From Phoronis australis (lineage: Eukaryota > Phoronida > Phoronidae): DNA of 36,739 bases. Below, piece after piece: positions 24,838 to 32,276 of this stretch. Numbering within the stretch: position 1 is the first letter of the stretch; each line of letters opens with the position of its first letter. The notes below the pieces were generated by a model, which had not been told where the DNA came from, did no database searches, and was given only the letters and a program-made list of their open reading frames with translations. The stretch covers positions 152,395 to 189,133 of the forward strand of contig NMRA01000026.1 in assembly GCA_002633005.1 (NCBI GenBank), in the 5' to 3' direction. The position numbers and the translations under genes are program-made.

Positions 24838-26103
24838 GATACATGAATGTGTGTGCGCGCGTGCGCACTTTTGTGTGTGTATGTGTGCGTGTGTACGTGC
24901 GTGTGCATGGTCGTGGGCATGAGCGTGTAAGTAAAGCTCGATTTGGGGCGAGCGAGTGCGTGTCGTGCCATAGCACTTGCGATCCATTTTTCACAGGAGC
25001 TCGCAGTCCGGGAGTATTTCTTTTAAGTAATTTTTAAGTGTTACATTTCATTTCAAGTCTTTCTTTGTTATTATAGCATGTAGATTCACCGCTCATTTCG
25101 TTTTTTCACAGCGTTACTTCAGTCCTCGCCAGCATTGGTGCTGCCGCCGTGCCGGGCTCAGGCATCGTGATGCTAATCATGGTTTTGGAATCGGCAGGAT
25201 TTCCAGTAGAAAATGTCAGCTTGCTTTTAACAGTGGACTGGTTAACGTAAGTAGTCACTGGAGTTTTGCTTGTACCTTGCTCTACCACATGTTTGTGTAT
25301 ATTTAGTTTTTGGCACTTGTTAACTGGTTTACTATACATGTGATCTGGTATTGGAGAATGATAGGCGGAGTTTGAGATGACCATTTTTACTTTTCATCTC
25401 AGGAAGAACACCACCGGGGGCCGCGGCACGGGTATTAGTTGGTGTGTTGACTAAAAATTTGATACATGTAAAGCAATATCTAGCAGTGGCGGATCTAGGA
25501 TACCATAAGGGGGGGGGCAACATCCGAAGATGACGTCAGCAAAGCGTGCTTGTGTTTGCAGCAGAGACCCGAAAGTTGCGGGCACCGGTCTTGTTACCCT
25601 TCTGTTCAGAAAATCTGCTGTTGGACTAAAAGAAAAAAAAAAAGGGAACGCCACGGTCCCGGTTCTGAGCCCCCGGTTCTGAGCCCACCCCCTTTCTCCG
25701 CTACCGGTCCTGGTTACTCACTCAGCATCTCAGCATTTCCTTAAGCTTTGCGCTGTTGCTGTTCCACTTTTCTTGCGGAAGCCAAGGGGGGGGGGCTGCC
25801 CCCCTTAAATCCGCCTATGCCTAGCAACACTTGAAGACAATATCTTAGATTGGGAATTGTCGTTCTAAACATGCATACGCCAACCAATGTGAAAACATGA
25901 TAACTTCATTTTGTGGTTTCAGGGGACGATTTCGAACCGTAACCAACATTCTTGGCGACAGCTTCGGTGCTGCCATCGTTGCTCACCTTTGCCGCCACGA
26001 CCTTGTGCAAACGGAAGAAAGAGCAGACGACAAAGAAGAGCAACTAGTACCTCTGACCGACATGCACCTGAACAACACAGCCGAGGCACACGAAGTTGTT
26101 TGA
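11797..26103 (+). CDS. SLC1-family sodium-coupled amino acid (glutamate-like) transporter, eight exons
   Basis: Coding exons are 11797-11989, 15126-15342, 17408-17589, 19668-19794, 21502-21735, 23195-23389, 25112-25246 and 25923-26103. Split codons agree at every junction (1464 nt, 487 residues). The product should be a plasma-membrane secondary transporter moving an acidic or related amino acid with Na+. Visible marks: FPGEIFMR (41-48), VYYISTT of TM3 (83-89), NLVPENLFEANF (138-149), an extracellular loop with three N-glycosylation sequons (N174, N179, N192), MWFSPVG (239-245), the HP1 serines S316-S318, NMD (351-353), HP2 GAAAVPGSG (392-400), and RFRT (430-433) with NILGD (436-440). R432 matches the substrate-carboxylate Arg. 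Odd: Gly429 replaces the usual substrate-binding Asp, and Asn358-Thr359 replaces the usual Tyr-Glu. Animal EAATs are usually somewhat longer (roughly 500-570 residues), so an upstream N-terminal exon may be missing. Family call is very secure; substrate is not. Confidence 0.93.
12496..12624 (+). pseudogene. THAP zinc-finger fragment inside the TTAA element
   Basis: A 42-residue frame from ATG 12496 begins MKRCVCGNCGNNN, followed by VFVFKFPKY and AQKWHRFV, then a stop at 12622. The CxC/CxxC start, FxFP motif and KW follow the order of the first half of a THAP DNA-binding finger. The distal Cys-x2-His half is missing. It is probably a remnant of the transposase of the surrounding element. Confidence 0.5.
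12607..12755. repeat. Two G/C-rich tandem units with internal inverted repeats
   Basis: Units at about 12607-12677 and 12681-12753 share a G-rich start, AGCCCCCxACTTTTTCAG and a GCCxCCCATG end. CATGGGCGGC near 12607 pairs with GCCGCCCATG near 12668. Probably a nested insertion in the TTAA element. Confidence 0.55.
13086..13319 (-). pseudogene. Unidentified minus-strand frame in the TTAA element
   Basis: A 77-residue frame, acidic in the middle, contains SGFRPYELDPLARK. This resembles a PYxFEP-type motif that I associate with transposon-linked proteins of invertebrates, but the family is not certain. It faces the THAP frame and is probably a fragment of a second protein of the same element. 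Confidence 0.25.
13540..15125. other. Rest of intron 1, nothing recognised
   Basis: Short frames only; no domain, repeat family or RNA gene was seen. Confidence 0.4.
15126..15342 (+). CDS. SLC1 transporter exon 2 (TM3 and start of extracellular loop)
   Basis: Bounded by TGCAG (ends 15125) and GTAAGC (from 15343). It encodes residues 65-137: the short link SLGKIG, TM3 with YYISTT (the Tyr/Thr pair that lines a sodium site in this family), the ALATRPGS stretch, and the amphipathic DALDAFLDAIR. Spacing from exon 1 to the GKIG motif matches the family without gaps. The last Arg codon is split after two bases. Confidence 0.93.
16153..16422 (+). other. Unidentified 89-residue frame in intron 2, followed by a hairpin
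   Basis: A Lys/Glu-rich frame (IQKFTELKKRKRQEKK, then a hydrophobic FETWLFCVVAFLRVL). No family was recognised and no splice sites connect it to the transporter. A 13-bp perfect hairpin overlaps its end. It could be a fragment of an inserted element or chance. Confidence 0.15.
16417..16463. repeat. 13-bp perfect inverted repeat
   Basis: GTGTGAGTATTTT at 16417-16429 and AAAATACTCACAC at 16451-16463, with a 21-base loop, in intron 2. Confidence 0.6.
17408..17589 (+). CDS. SLC1 transporter exon 3 (PEN motif and glycosylated TM4 loop)
   Basis: Acceptor CTGTAG ends at 17407; donor GTAATT starts at 17590, weaker than the others. It encodes residues 137-198. RNLVPENLFEANF matches the family RNxxPxNLxxAxF motif. 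It is followed by a Lys/Arg/Glu-rich extracellular segment with three N-glycosylation sequons (NSS, NRT, NGT), as expected for the TM4b-4c loop of metazoan members. NGTNTLG leads into TM4c, continued in exon 4. Confidence 0.9.
17955..18172 (+). repeat. Tandem duplication in intron 3
   Basis: About 97 and 120 bp copies (17955-18051 and 18053-18172) share CTGAAAGC, GGAAAACAT, and the block CCAGTCGCCTTGGCTTTGG followed by TTTTAT and CCATTTTTATCAA. Confidence 0.75.
18919..19650 (+). repeat. Three tandem copies of about 210-270 bp just before exon 4
   Basis: Copies start near 18919, 19189 and 19442, each with a CAGRCRTTTC-type start followed by CTTTG, then GGGTGA, CAAACAAT and, near the end, GGTGGT plus TTTC. 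The copies are clearly diverged. The last one ends about 15 bp from the exon 4 acceptor. Confidence 0.65.
19668..19794 (+). CDS. SLC1 transporter exon 4 (TM4c to TM5 start)
   Basis: Acceptor TTTGCAG ends at 19667; donor GTAAGT starts at 19795. It encodes residues 198-240: TM4c (GILSFTIVISIIMIK), then FFCEMNDVIMKLVHLIMW, which matches the family FFxxxNEVxMKLVxxIMW motif. Three tandem repeats of about 210-270 bp lie immediately upstream (18919-19650), and a solo LTR begins 10 bp past its 3' end (19805). This exon is therefore closely hemmed in by repeats. Confidence 0.92.
19926..20129 (+). promoter_or_regulatory. Array of five heat-shock-element-like sites
   Basis: Sites fitting nGAAnnTTCnnGAAn: 19926-19938 (AAActTTCtaGAA), 19990-20002 (GAActTTCtaGAA), 20035-20047 (GAAtaTTCtaGAG), 20088-20100 (GAAagTTCtaGAA) and 20117-20129 (AAAagTTCcaGAA). 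Two are perfect trimers. HSF binding is inferred from the consensus only. Confidence 0.65.
20143..20150 (+). promoter_or_regulatory. TATA box of the solo LTR
   Basis: TATAAATA, 14 bases past the last HSE-like site. It would place a transcription start near 20170, inside intron 4. Confidence 0.6.
20458..20463 (+). terminator. Polyadenylation signal of the solo LTR
   Basis: AATAAA in the expected R-region position, about 100 bp before the LTR end and in sense with the transporter. It could cause early polyadenylation after exon 4. Confidence 0.5.
21056..21175 (+). repeat. Short direct repeat in intron 4
   Basis: GACAAAGACGCCATCTGTTGA occurs at about 21057 and again at about 21152 with one or no changes. 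The GCCATCT core also begins the gypsy LTRs near 1640 and 4050. Origin not determined. Confidence 0.5.
21502..21735 (+). CDS. SLC1 transporter exon 5 (TM5-TM6, HP1 start)
   Basis: Acceptor TCACTATAG ends at 21501; donor GTAATT starts at 21736. It encodes residues 240-318. FSPVGIMSLIAGK is the TM5 motif, followed by VSRQLAIF, a TM6 segment, and VFTRKNPILFF, a close match to the family VxTRKNPxxFF motif. It ends in ALSS, the first part of the HP1 serine-rich tip. Ser318 is completed by exon 6. Confidence 0.94.
22053..22501. repeat. Foldback of two head-to-head tRNA-derived SINE copies, intron 5
   Basis: Left arm 22053-22239 and right arm 22309-22501 are inverted copies, roughly 90% alike by eye, around a 69-base centre. 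The centre and the end of the left arm hold a tRNA-like SINE head on the minus strand. Both arms carry the same tRNA-unrelated body, with TGTAAATAGAC repeats and CTGAAGATGGCCGAAG or a variant. Confidence 0.8.
22224..22302 (-). repeat. tRNA-like SINE head with intact A and B boxes
   Basis: A 79-base minus-strand segment with A box TGGTGTAGTGG (22288-22298) and B box GGTTCAAATCC (22233-22243), both matching the Pol III consensus. The acceptor stem pairs only about 5 of 7 and no clear anticodon arm is present, so it is a SINE promoter rather than a tRNA gene. Confidence 0.7.
23195..23389 (+). CDS. SLC1 transporter exon 6 (HP1, TM7 with NMD motif)
   Basis: Acceptor TTTCTAG ends at 23194; donor GTAAGG starts at 23390. 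It encodes residues 318-383. TPTIPATLECLEDNLGIDRR follows the HP1 serines. IGATVNMDATAL is the TM7 unwound region, with N351 and D353 matching sodium-site residues. FIAQL and LDAGQIVTI are also family motifs. Family members usually read NMDGTALYE; here Gly is Ala, Tyr is Asn358 and Glu is Thr359. That Glu is the known proton/K+-coupling residue in EAATs. Confidence 0.95.
23834..23883. repeat. 16-bp hairpin in intron 6
   Basis: Arms TGGTTCCCTGCGTGCC and GGCACGAAGGGAACCA pair at 15 of 16, with an 18-base loop containing CTAGG/CCTAG. AAGTGGGAGG flanks it on both sides (about 23819 and 23890), resembling a target duplication. Confidence 0.55.
24754..24912. repeat. Compound (AT)n/(TG)n microsatellite, intron 6
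   Basis: TACATG and TATATG runs, then about 30 bp of (AT)n, TTAGATACATGAATG and a TG/CG-rich run. The (AT)n-TTAGATACATGAATGTGTG unit reappears at 26320-26410. Confidence 0.85.
25112..25246 (+). CDS. SLC1 transporter exon 7 (HP2, TM8 start)
   Basis: Acceptor TTTCACAG ends at 25111; donor GTAAGT starts at 25247. It encodes residues 383-428. VLASIGAAAVPGSG is the HP2 gate that covers the substrate and a sodium site. SLLLTVDWL starts TM8, with D425 at the GltPh D390 position. Most relatives continue VDWLLDR, whereas here the splice gives VDWLTGR. Confidence 0.94.
25484..25819. mobile_element. G-rich MITE in intron 7
   Basis: Left end CAGTGGCGGATC followed by a G run; right end a C/G-rich stretch, then ATCCGCCTATG. 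The ends are near-inverted (9 of 11) and CTAG borders both sides. No coding capacity. The ends recall hAT-like elements, but the 4-bp border does not fit an 8-bp duplication. Family unresolved. Confidence 0.5.
25923..26103 (+). CDS. SLC1 transporter exon 8 (TM8 and C-terminal tail)
   Basis: Acceptor GGTTTCAG ends at 25922; stop TGA is at 26101-26103. It encodes residues 428-487. RFRTVTNILGDSFGAAIV is the core binding-site signature, with R432, T433, N436 and D440 conserved. The tail after HLCRHDL is acidic, and the last residues EVV could be a class III PDZ ligand (speculative). Gly429 occupies the GltPh D394 position. The segment from about 25968 is repeated at 26419. Confidence 0.95.
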
Positions 26104-26190
26104 TTGAAAAAAAAACATTAATGTAATTCTTCCAGGCGTAACGCAGTTCGAGCACCAGTTTTGTCTACTAAATAGCAGCCATCCAATTGG
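26104..26190 (+). other. Proximal 3' UTR of the transporter gene
   Basis: Sequence straight after the stop codon, including an A-rich run. It is nearly identical to 26556-26652 downstream of the duplicated exon tail. No AATAAA occurs here. The first plausible signal downstream is at 27944, so the 3' UTR may run through the duplicated block. Confidence 0.5.
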
Positions 26191-26319
26191 AATAAGAAAG
26201 AGTAGTGTATATACAAGAATAATGAGTGGCTCAGTGTGCAATTTCTGAAATAAGATTCAAGAAATGCGAAGTTTACCATAAGACTTCAAAGATTTAGAAT
26301 GTGTCGGGAACAAAAGTAT

Positions 26320-26381
26320 TTATATATATATATATATATATATTAGATACATGAATGTGTGTGTGCGCGCGTGCTCACTTT

Positions 26382-26412
<31 letters not shown>

Positions 26413-26418
26413 GTTTGT
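26320..26418. repeat. Second copy of the (AT)n/(TG)n microsatellite unit
   Basis: (AT)n, then TTAGATACATGAATGTGTG, GCGCGCGTGCTCACTTTTG and (TG)n. The non-repetitive parts match 24813-24880 in intron 6, so this is a copy rather than an independent microsatellite. Confidence 0.75.
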
Positions 26419-26658
26419 GTGCTGCCATCGTGGCTCCCCTTTGCCGCCACGACCTTGCGCAAACGGAAGAAAGAGCAGAAGACAAACAAGAGCAACTAGT
26501 ACCTCTGACCGACTTGTACCCGAACAGCAGAACCGAGGCACAAGAAGTTGTTTGATTGAAAAAAAAAAACTTTAATGTATTAATGTAATTCTTCCAAGCG
26601 TAACGCAGTTCGAGCACCAGTTTTGTCTACTAAATAGCAGCCATCCAATTGGTTCTCA
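26419..26658 (+). pseudogene. Duplicated tail of the transporter's last exon plus 3' flank
   Basis: Repeats 25968-26190. The frame from GCTGCCATC to the TGA is kept for 45 codons without indels, ending at 26555. Against the true exon there are 12 substitutions, 11 of which change the residue, while the 3' flank differs by about one substitution and a 10-bp insertion. The upstream part encoding RFRTVTNILGD is absent and replaced by a (TG)n run, so it cannot supply a working last exon. Confidence 0.8.
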
Positions 26659-26757
26659 AAATCTACATGTAGGATTTCTGTAATCGACTATTGCATACAT
26701 TTCTATGGTTGGTCACCTTTCCCGCTACGGTTTCGCGAGAGGAATAAGAAAGAGTAG

Positions 26758-27440
26758 GTGTTAGAATGTTTCGGGATCAAAAGTATATATTTCCACTTAA
26801 TCGAATGCATTTATAAAAGCCAAGCCACGACCTGACGAGGGAATCGCAGATCAACGTCACTGATTCACCCACGTGGTGGAGAGAGTGTATAATTGTTCTG
26901 ATAATTTTACTTGTGACACGACGTTTAAATGGTTACAGATAAGGGTAATCCATACAAATGCGGCAACAAATGTATTTCTTGCCAAAATTGGTGTCAAGCG
27001 ACTCAGTTCTCTGTACATTTTCTAAAAAATACCCGGAAATGCGAAGTTTACTATAAGACTTCAAAGGTGTTAGAATGTTTCGGGAACAAAACTATATATT
27101 TCCACTTAATCGAATGCATTTATAAAAGCCAAGCCATGACTTGACGACGGAATCGCAGATCAAAGTTACTGATTCACCCACTTGGTGCAGAGAAAATATA
27201 CTTGTTCCCATAATTTTACTTGTGACACGATGTTTAAATGGCTACAGATAAGGGTAATCCATACAATTGTGGCAACAAATGAATTTCTTGTCAAAACTGG
27301 TGTCAAGCGTCTCAGTTCTCTGTAAATTGGTGTCAAGCGACTCAGTTCTCTGTAAATTGGTGTCAAGCGACTCAGTTCTCTGTAAATTGGTGTCAAGCGA
27401 CTCAGTTCTCTAAACATTTTCTAAAAAAGACCCGGAAAAT
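26758..27440 (+). repeat. Tandem duplication of about 310 bp downstream of the transporter
   Basis: Copy 1 is about 26758-27064 and copy 2 about 27065-27440. Shared blocks include TTAGAATGTTTCGGGA, TCCACTTAATCGAATGCATT, ATTTTACTTGTGACACGA and GATAAGGGTAATCCATACAA. Copy 2 is longer because of an internal 30-bp expansion. A partial third match lies at about 26258-26312. Confidence 0.85.
27299..27414 (+). repeat. 30-bp tandem repeat, four copies
   Basis: Unit GGTGTCAAGCGACTCAGTTC followed by TCTGTAAATT, starting at 27299, 27329, 27359 and 27389; the last is partial. Copy 1 of the larger duplication has a single unit near 26990, so this expanded after that duplication. Confidence 0.9.
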
Positions 27441-27825
27441 ATGACACATCTCTACTAGTGTATCCAGAACAATGAGTTCTTGTCTGCAATCACTCATTTG
27501 TTATTTGACAAAATACAATCTTTTGGCTCTCGTCTTAGAGACGGATTTTTCACTATACACAACTGAGATACAATTCACTAACGCGTATTTCTTGGAAAAT
27601 AACACATCTACAGCCAACCAATCAGAATGCTTCTACCTCAATACAAACGATTAAGAAGAAGGGACTTAAGCACAAGCAAATGGACAAATATCTGTATTTC
27701 AGAAACTGTGAACCTGAAGAATTTAACAGTATGGTCCTCTGAGTCTGTTTTGTTTTATGGAGTACTCATGGGTTCTAATTCAGTGGGCACTTCTGGAAAT
27801 ACGTGCGAGAGTAAGTGTGATGTCT

Positions 27826-27907
27826 GAGCGTGTTTATGTGTACGTGCGCGTGTTGTGTGCTTGCGTGTGTGTGTGTGTGCGTGTGCGTGTGCGTGTGTGT
27901 GTGTGTC
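27826..27907. repeat. GT-rich microsatellite
   Basis: Alternating GT with CG steps, ending about 40 bp before the candidate polyadenylation signal. Confidence 0.85.
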
Positions 27908-27943
27908 CCATCATTGTGTGTTGTACATTGCTTTTGTGTTTTG

Positions 27944-27949
27944 AATAAA
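27944..27949 (+). promoter_or_regulatory. Candidate polyadenylation signal AATAAA
   Basis: AATAAAATAAAAC follows a GT-rich stretch about 1.84 kb past the transporter stop. It is the first canonical hexamer seen after 26103 on the plus strand, so it is a candidate for the transporter transcript end. The assignment is an inference. Confidence 0.3.
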
Positions 27950-30110
27950 ATAAAACAAAACTAGTACCATTGGCAGACATTTATCATCGCAGGAATCACA
28001 CGAATTTATTCAAAAAAAATATGAGCAGTGTTTTGACATCTAGGCCTACATGATGAGGAGTGCACCCATTCAACCTAAGTAAAGGTTTACTTTAAGTACA
28101 TGTAGGTGTGATTACTCTTGAATCACTAGCTTTGTTTTAGGGAAATATTTAGAAAGTCGCATGGGCCTTGCTGTTTCAGAAATGCTATACACATCTACTA
28201 GTATCAATGGAAGGAGTTTGTATGGTGTTTGTAAATGCTTAGATTGCCAATAAAACAGTAATGATTTGGTCCTTTTATTCATAGAAATTCCTATCGTCTC
28301 AAAAGGCTTCAAGGAACGATATTGTGGGAACTGTCCCGGTCACAATTTCTAAAGGACTTCAGCGCCGTTTTAGTCAAACCCAGATATAGTGGTTGGATGG
28401 GGGGGGGGGGGGGGGGGGGNCTTGCGTTTTATCCAATGTAGCAACGGTAAGTATATGACATCCTAAACGTGTTTCCTCAGTGCGCCGGTAGGTGACTGTA
28501 AAAGCTTCTTTCGTTTTTATCTCTAACTGTGACCGCGGACAGCATTAACAACTAACCGAATTTTACACTGAGCCCAGTCCTTCCGTCGGTAGGGATATGC
28601 GCCCTCTTAAAGTGACCCGCAGTTTTTCTTGTTCAATTTAGAAATGATTTTTACACTTTTAGAAGAACTGACAGTTCGCACCCTCCTTATGAGATGTGTT
28701 ATCACAACGTGTTAGTTTTAGCCGCCCAGGAAGCATAACCATAAACGCGTTCTTGCAATCAATTACAATTCAGCTAAAGCGCAATAATACAAGGATGCTG
28801 ACGTGGAAGAGGAATTTTTCTTGCGAAGAAAATCGCTTTTTACGTCAGCAGAACATTGGAGTTCTCAATATATGAAACCTTGCTAGTTATAGTGTTTCCT
28901 ACGAATCGTTTGTAGTCGATGAATAGTATATTACCGCCCTCTCTTGGATAAACGATGTGGAACAGTGAGCCGTTTGGCGAGAGGCTTTTGTCAGCAAATA
29001 ATAAGCATTCGATTTGGCAAACCGTCACGGTTAAACAACAGATTTATAACGAGGGTTTAGGAAAGATGCATGGAAAGGTCAAACAGAATTTTTTGACAGA
29101 AACTCACATGCCACAAGCAGTCTTCCAACAACTAAGAACGAGAAATTTGCAGCCGACTTTCGATTCCTAATTTGGCTTGAATTCTGTAAACGTAAGGGAA
29201 AGCCAAATGACCAACGTGCTTTACTTATAACTGATGACGATATATCGCGAAACTTAAGTGATTCTGCCTTTCCGCGCGTGTATTGCGCCTACAGAGGCGG
29301 GCGTCTGCTACTTCGAAATTAGGATAGTCGTAAACATTGTCTGCATGTAGTAACATCGTATCACGGTTTTTGTGCTACAGTAATTCAATTTGCCAAGGAG
29401 CCCTGAAATTGAACTAGCCCTCGTCTCTCCTTATGTGAAACTCAACATTTTCCACTGAATCGTCAGAATGATGGCCATGTCACGTGATAAGACGTGGCAC
29501 CCATGAGGAGGTCGCGGTTTGATGTCAAACATGTAAATGTACATGTAGATAGTACGAGCTAAGCTGGTAATTAAAGTGACGAACCGTGACATTAGTAGTA
29601 CCTACTACAGAATATCCGCTTTGTAGCATCATGCTATGATCTTTTACCTAATGTTACGTGACGACAGGTCTAATATGATAATGAGAAGGTAATTGTTGAG
29701 TACGAAAGAAGTCGTGGTCAGGCCGGTCGTGGTAGACTGCTTTCTGAAGATGGACGCATAAAATAGATTCTAAAAATGTCCTTGCCTTAAAATGATCTTA
29801 TTTCAGTTGCAAACGAAGCACATCCAGAACGTTTACATGTCAAAAACTTGCCCTGAAAAATCAGAATTAGAATGTTCCTTAGTTTTACAGAAAATGTGAA
29901 CTCGAACACACGCTATCGGAATTCTCATACTCGAACCTGGTTACGTCGTTGATGTATAGATGGCGCTTTGATCAATTAGAGTCTCAAAGAGCTCATTTTG
30001 TCTCAAGTATGCCGCGCTCGAGCTTCAGCAGCAGACGCTCTCAGGCGAGTCACGTTATCAAATTATTAGATTTATATAAATCTTGAGATCTTTTGTTCAC
30101 CATACAAACA
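27950..30110. other. No gene recognised; contains poly-G run and N
   Basis: A run of 21 G at 28399-28419 is followed by the only N of the window (28420), marking uncertain sequence length. Open frames are short and lack domains. Confidence 0.45.
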
Positions 30111-30141
30111 AGACAGAATGATCCCGACGTTTCGAATACGT

Positions 30142-30179
30142 TATTATTTCTCAAGGTAATGATTACTTAAGAAATAATA
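30142..30179. repeat. Short inverted repeat beside a CGACGTTTCG motif
   Basis: TATTATTTCT (30142-30151) pairs with AGAAATAATA (30170-30179). Just left, GACGTTTCGAATACG resembles the recurrent GAAACGTC motif often seen at retroelement ends. Confidence 0.4.
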
Positions 30180-30812
30180 GACGGCTTACACAGACCAGTG
30201 CCCGGTTGCATCAAACAGTCCCAAATAGGGACTCAACCAAATTCTCATCTACTGCGCATTTTTGGACTTGTGAAAAGGTCGGTTTTCCTTTTTGTATTGT
30301 TTTAGCTTCATTACTAAGTCAACTTTTCACTTTGATACAAATCGAGAGTGAACTCTTCGTTGAATTGTCAATATTATCGAAAATAATTAGGGGTCTTTTC
30401 ATAGCTCCGCTCCTTCATTGCAAAAACATCATCCAAGAACTCTCAATGTCAGAAGAGTTGATCCAATTTCATCTCTTCACAGTTTATAATTTGCAATATT
30501 GCCGCGAGCTTAACGAGTCCAAATTTATCTATATATTTTTACGTGCCTATTGAAGTATTATTCATTGTCCTATGTGTATGGCGCGTTCACTAAATCCGCA
30601 AAAGTTTGATTGAAAGCCCAGACAGTTCTGGCGACAATTTCCCAGAGAAGTGCGCCCCCCCCTTTCCCAAGTCGTGCTTGAGTGAGAGCCTTGAGACAGC
30701 TATTCTAATAACTTGCCACAACATGTTTATTACATACTACAAAATAATAAGTACCATAACAATAAATTTTATAAACTTAACACATATACGCTATCAAAAG
30801 GATATTATTAAC

Positions 30813-31095
30813 AGGATGTTCCATCGAAACAGGAACCCCGGTGTAAAAGAGATATCTCGGAGTAGAAAACAGAGTTCCGAAACTTCAAAAAAGCTAACCA
30901 GCTCGAAATCACGAACCCCGACCTTTAAAACAGGAATTGGACAGAAACCGGAACATTCTTTTTCGGTCCTTGGATTCATGTTTTAAAAGACGGGCTAGCG
31001 TTTTTCGGACTGGTTAGCTGTTTGAAGGTTGGAGTCTGTCTTCTATTCCGGGATATCTGTTTTACACCGGGGTTTCTGTTTCGATGGAACACCCT
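30813..31095. repeat. Foldback element with arms of about 115 bp
   Basis: Left arm about 30813-30930 and right arm about 30980-31095 are inverted copies (about 80% by eye). Shared blocks include GTTCCATCGAAACAG, ACCCCGGTGTAAAA and AGCTAACCAG. The centre is about 50 bp. Open frames here are products of the arms, not genes. Confidence 0.75.
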
Positions 31096-32276
31096 GATTA
31101 ACTTCTTGTCACATGTCAGGAGTGTACGACTGGTAACAAAAATCCGCCAAAAGGATATACTGAACAACGCAAGCCTATCTCGACTTTTCGGTTTCAGAGC
31201 TGAAGCACTACCCACGCTGTGAAACGTTACCTACTGAGCCTGATTTGAAGCGATAACCGTTGTTCTATAGTTCGGATATCCTATTTAAACTCAGTAACAA
31301 AACGAAGCTATATTTATAACAGTTATTGACATAAAACAATTTTGTTTTACCTAGAAAGGGCTTAACGCCTTGCTTCTAATTGAAGATTGTTAACGATTCT
31401 GCCACGCAATCAGTTTTTGGGGTGGGTGTAATCAAGGGATTGGAAAGCAGCGTCAACAGAAAGCTTCTTAATCTCATTTAGCCTGTGTGACCGAGTATGT
31501 GATTAAAAAAAGGTTAGCATGTTTTTGCAGAAAACCAGAGAAGGCCACTGAAATGGCATTACTAAAATTCCCAAACAATTTCGAATGTACGGGGAATTTC
31601 AAGATGGACTTGAAAATTAGTTGGACATGCTACTGCCGACATCATGACTAAGCTGGTGTAGTCTAGTCCTTTACGACCGCAGGTGCAAGCAAAAGGTTTC
31701 ACTCGAAATTGTGGTTGGCTCTGCTCGCGACATCCTCGGATCCGCCAGTGTTGCATGACCCTAAACCACCAGAGAAATCGACAGGCCTACTTCATACTAG
31801 GTCAAACTTAACGAACACCGCCAGTAAACTCAAGACAAACATGTAACAAGTTGTTGTTCTGATTTGGAGAATCAGAATTGTTATTCTGATATAAGAGAAC
31901 CAGGCAATGTTATTATTCACTGAGTGCATGAAACTGGTTCTCTAAATCAGGGCCCATTTGTATATCTGACCAGTGCCGGCATACCATTTGTAGACCGAGT
32001 ATAATTGCATTGGTAACAGTGGTTAGTCGGGCCCGAAACACAACTCCACTCAGTGCATCCAATGTTTATCAGCGTAGTGTTTTCACTACCGTGACGTAAC
32101 TTCGTAACAGAATATGGGCCCAGCCTTGCGGCAAGGGTGACCGACTGGGGATACGTTCAGGATTTATCGCGAGATTTCCGTCTTCTAGAAATCCATTCCA
32201 TAATGTAGTCTAGACTAGATAATGGCGGCGTAGTTTACGGTTCAGCAGTAAATTCTTCAGGTACAGGGGGCTTGCA
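31096..32276. other. No gene recognised
   Basis: Short frames only. CGGATCCGCCAGTG near 31736-31749 is the inverse of the intron 7 MITE terminus (11 of 12), perhaps a lone end of a related element. Confidence 0.35.

Noticed and set aside
24630-25037. Open frames of 113, 95 and 81 codons with Thr-His, Tyr-Ile and Val-Cys runs
   Set aside because: Translation of (AT)n and (TG)n microsatellite in intron 6.
26351-26575. Open frame fusing a Cys-Val run to the transporter tail, as an alternative last exon
   Set aside because: No polypyrimidine tract or convincing acceptor precedes it, and the essential RFRTVTNILGD part is missing.
30606-30986. 126-codon open frame
   Set aside because: Most of it is the left arm and centre of the foldback at 30813-31095; no domain.
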